From Nemertoderma westbladi (lineage: Eukaryota; Xenacoelomorpha; Nemertodermatida; Nemertodermatidae): DNA of 54,940 nucleotides. Position numbers and translations under genes: made by a program. Shown here piece after piece: positions 54,751 through 54,940 of this stretch. Numbering within the stretch: the first letter of the stretch is position 1; every line of letters starts with the position of its first letter. The notes beneath the pieces were generated by a model, which saw only the letters and a list, made by a program, of their open reading frames with translations, was not told the origin of the DNA and did no database searches. The stretch spans positions 1-54,940 of the forward strand of contig JAUCBJ010008355.1 of NCBI GenBank assembly GCA_032718475.1, given 5' to 3'.

Positions 54751-54940
54751 ATGAGCACAGCCAGCGTCAATTCTTGCGAATTTTGTTTTTCAAAATTTAA
54801 CCCTAATGAATTTTCTTTTAAATGCGCCTTTTGCACCAATTTATACCACGTACCATGTGGTACCCATTTGTCAACCAGTGATATCTCCATACAAAAACAT
54901 GAAATTTACTGTAATTTCTGCAATTTGGAAATTTTCCCGT
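54751..54940 (+). CDS. start of LINE ORF2 with zinc-finger-like N-terminus (runs off window)
   Basis: From ATG at 54,751 the frame stays open for 63 codons to the window end. The Cys/His pattern is CEFC, CAFC, HVPCGTH, then CNFC, all paired as in a PHD/zinc-ribbon module. Such fingers precede the endonuclease in ORF2 of several invertebrate LINE families (known). The catalytic domains would lie outside the window. Assignment depends on ORF1 immediately upstream. Confidence 0.5.
   Translation, partial: MSTASVNSCEFCFSKFNPNEFSFKCAFCTNLYHVPCGTHLSTSDISIQKHEIYCNFCNLEIFP

Noticed and set aside
1-54940. CRISPR array, bacterial operon or integron reading of the tandem repeats
   Set aside because: The repeats are head to tail without unique spacers, and the window is eukaryotic with spliced genes and LINEs.

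Overview
The window is animal nuclear DNA, AT-rich, intron-bearing and dominated by mobile elements. It holds one clear host gene: an Iroquois-class (Irx) TALE homeobox gene on the + strand in five exons (37,216-41,945). The GT-AG introns, the Irx gene, LINEs, Penelope-like and Tc1/hAT-type remnants and minisatellites fit an invertebrate metazoan. The species cannot be fixed from the sequence.

Left part (1-8.1 kb): no host gene. It holds decayed transposase sequence on the - strand (1.2-2.3 and 7.4-8.0 kb), a LINE 3-prime remnant (4.3 kb), a 236-bp foldback (4.66-4.89 kb), a hAT-like non-autonomous element (5.84-6.59 kb) and one copy of a dispersed element that recurs inside an Irx intron. 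From 8.1 to 18.4 kb there are four copies of one LINE family: a 3-prime fragment (+), a broken long copy (-), an uninterrupted 1105-codon copy (+, 13,723-17,040) and another 3-prime fragment (-). The two long copies face each other head to head around a probable Penelope-like remnant. A 100-bp tandem repeat follows the intact copy.

Middle (18.5-33 kb): several minisatellites (57, 14 and 30 bp units) and a possible small gene whose product starts with a myristoylation-like signal and a charged helical segment before 19-residue repeats. Two large foldback structures carry palindromic TTCnnGAA sites. A type III hammerhead ribozyme lies on the - strand at 23.24-23.29 kb. A decayed - strand locus (25.8-29.4 kb) joins a PIF1-like DNA helicase to a ubiquitin-specific-protease domain. 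A 454-bp repeat at 30.2-31.2 kb carries seven RFX X-box-like palindromes spaced about 150 bp apart.

Right part (33-54.9 kb): the Irx gene with a candidate proximal promoter, then its downstream flank. This flank has an inverted repeat of about 115-bp arms, each containing a hammerhead ribozyme (type I, minimal helix III), at 44.12-44.50 kb. Further right are hairpins, a 53-bp satellite of about 18 copies (49.3-50.2 kb), a Tc1-like remnant, and at the edge a LINE with an intact ORF1 followed by the start of a zinc-finger-containing ORF2 that runs off the window.

The most interesting material is the set of self-cleaving ribozyme motifs, the helicase-deubiquitinase locus and the periodic X-box repeat. 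All are supported by motifs read from the sequence; none has been tested by search or folding.
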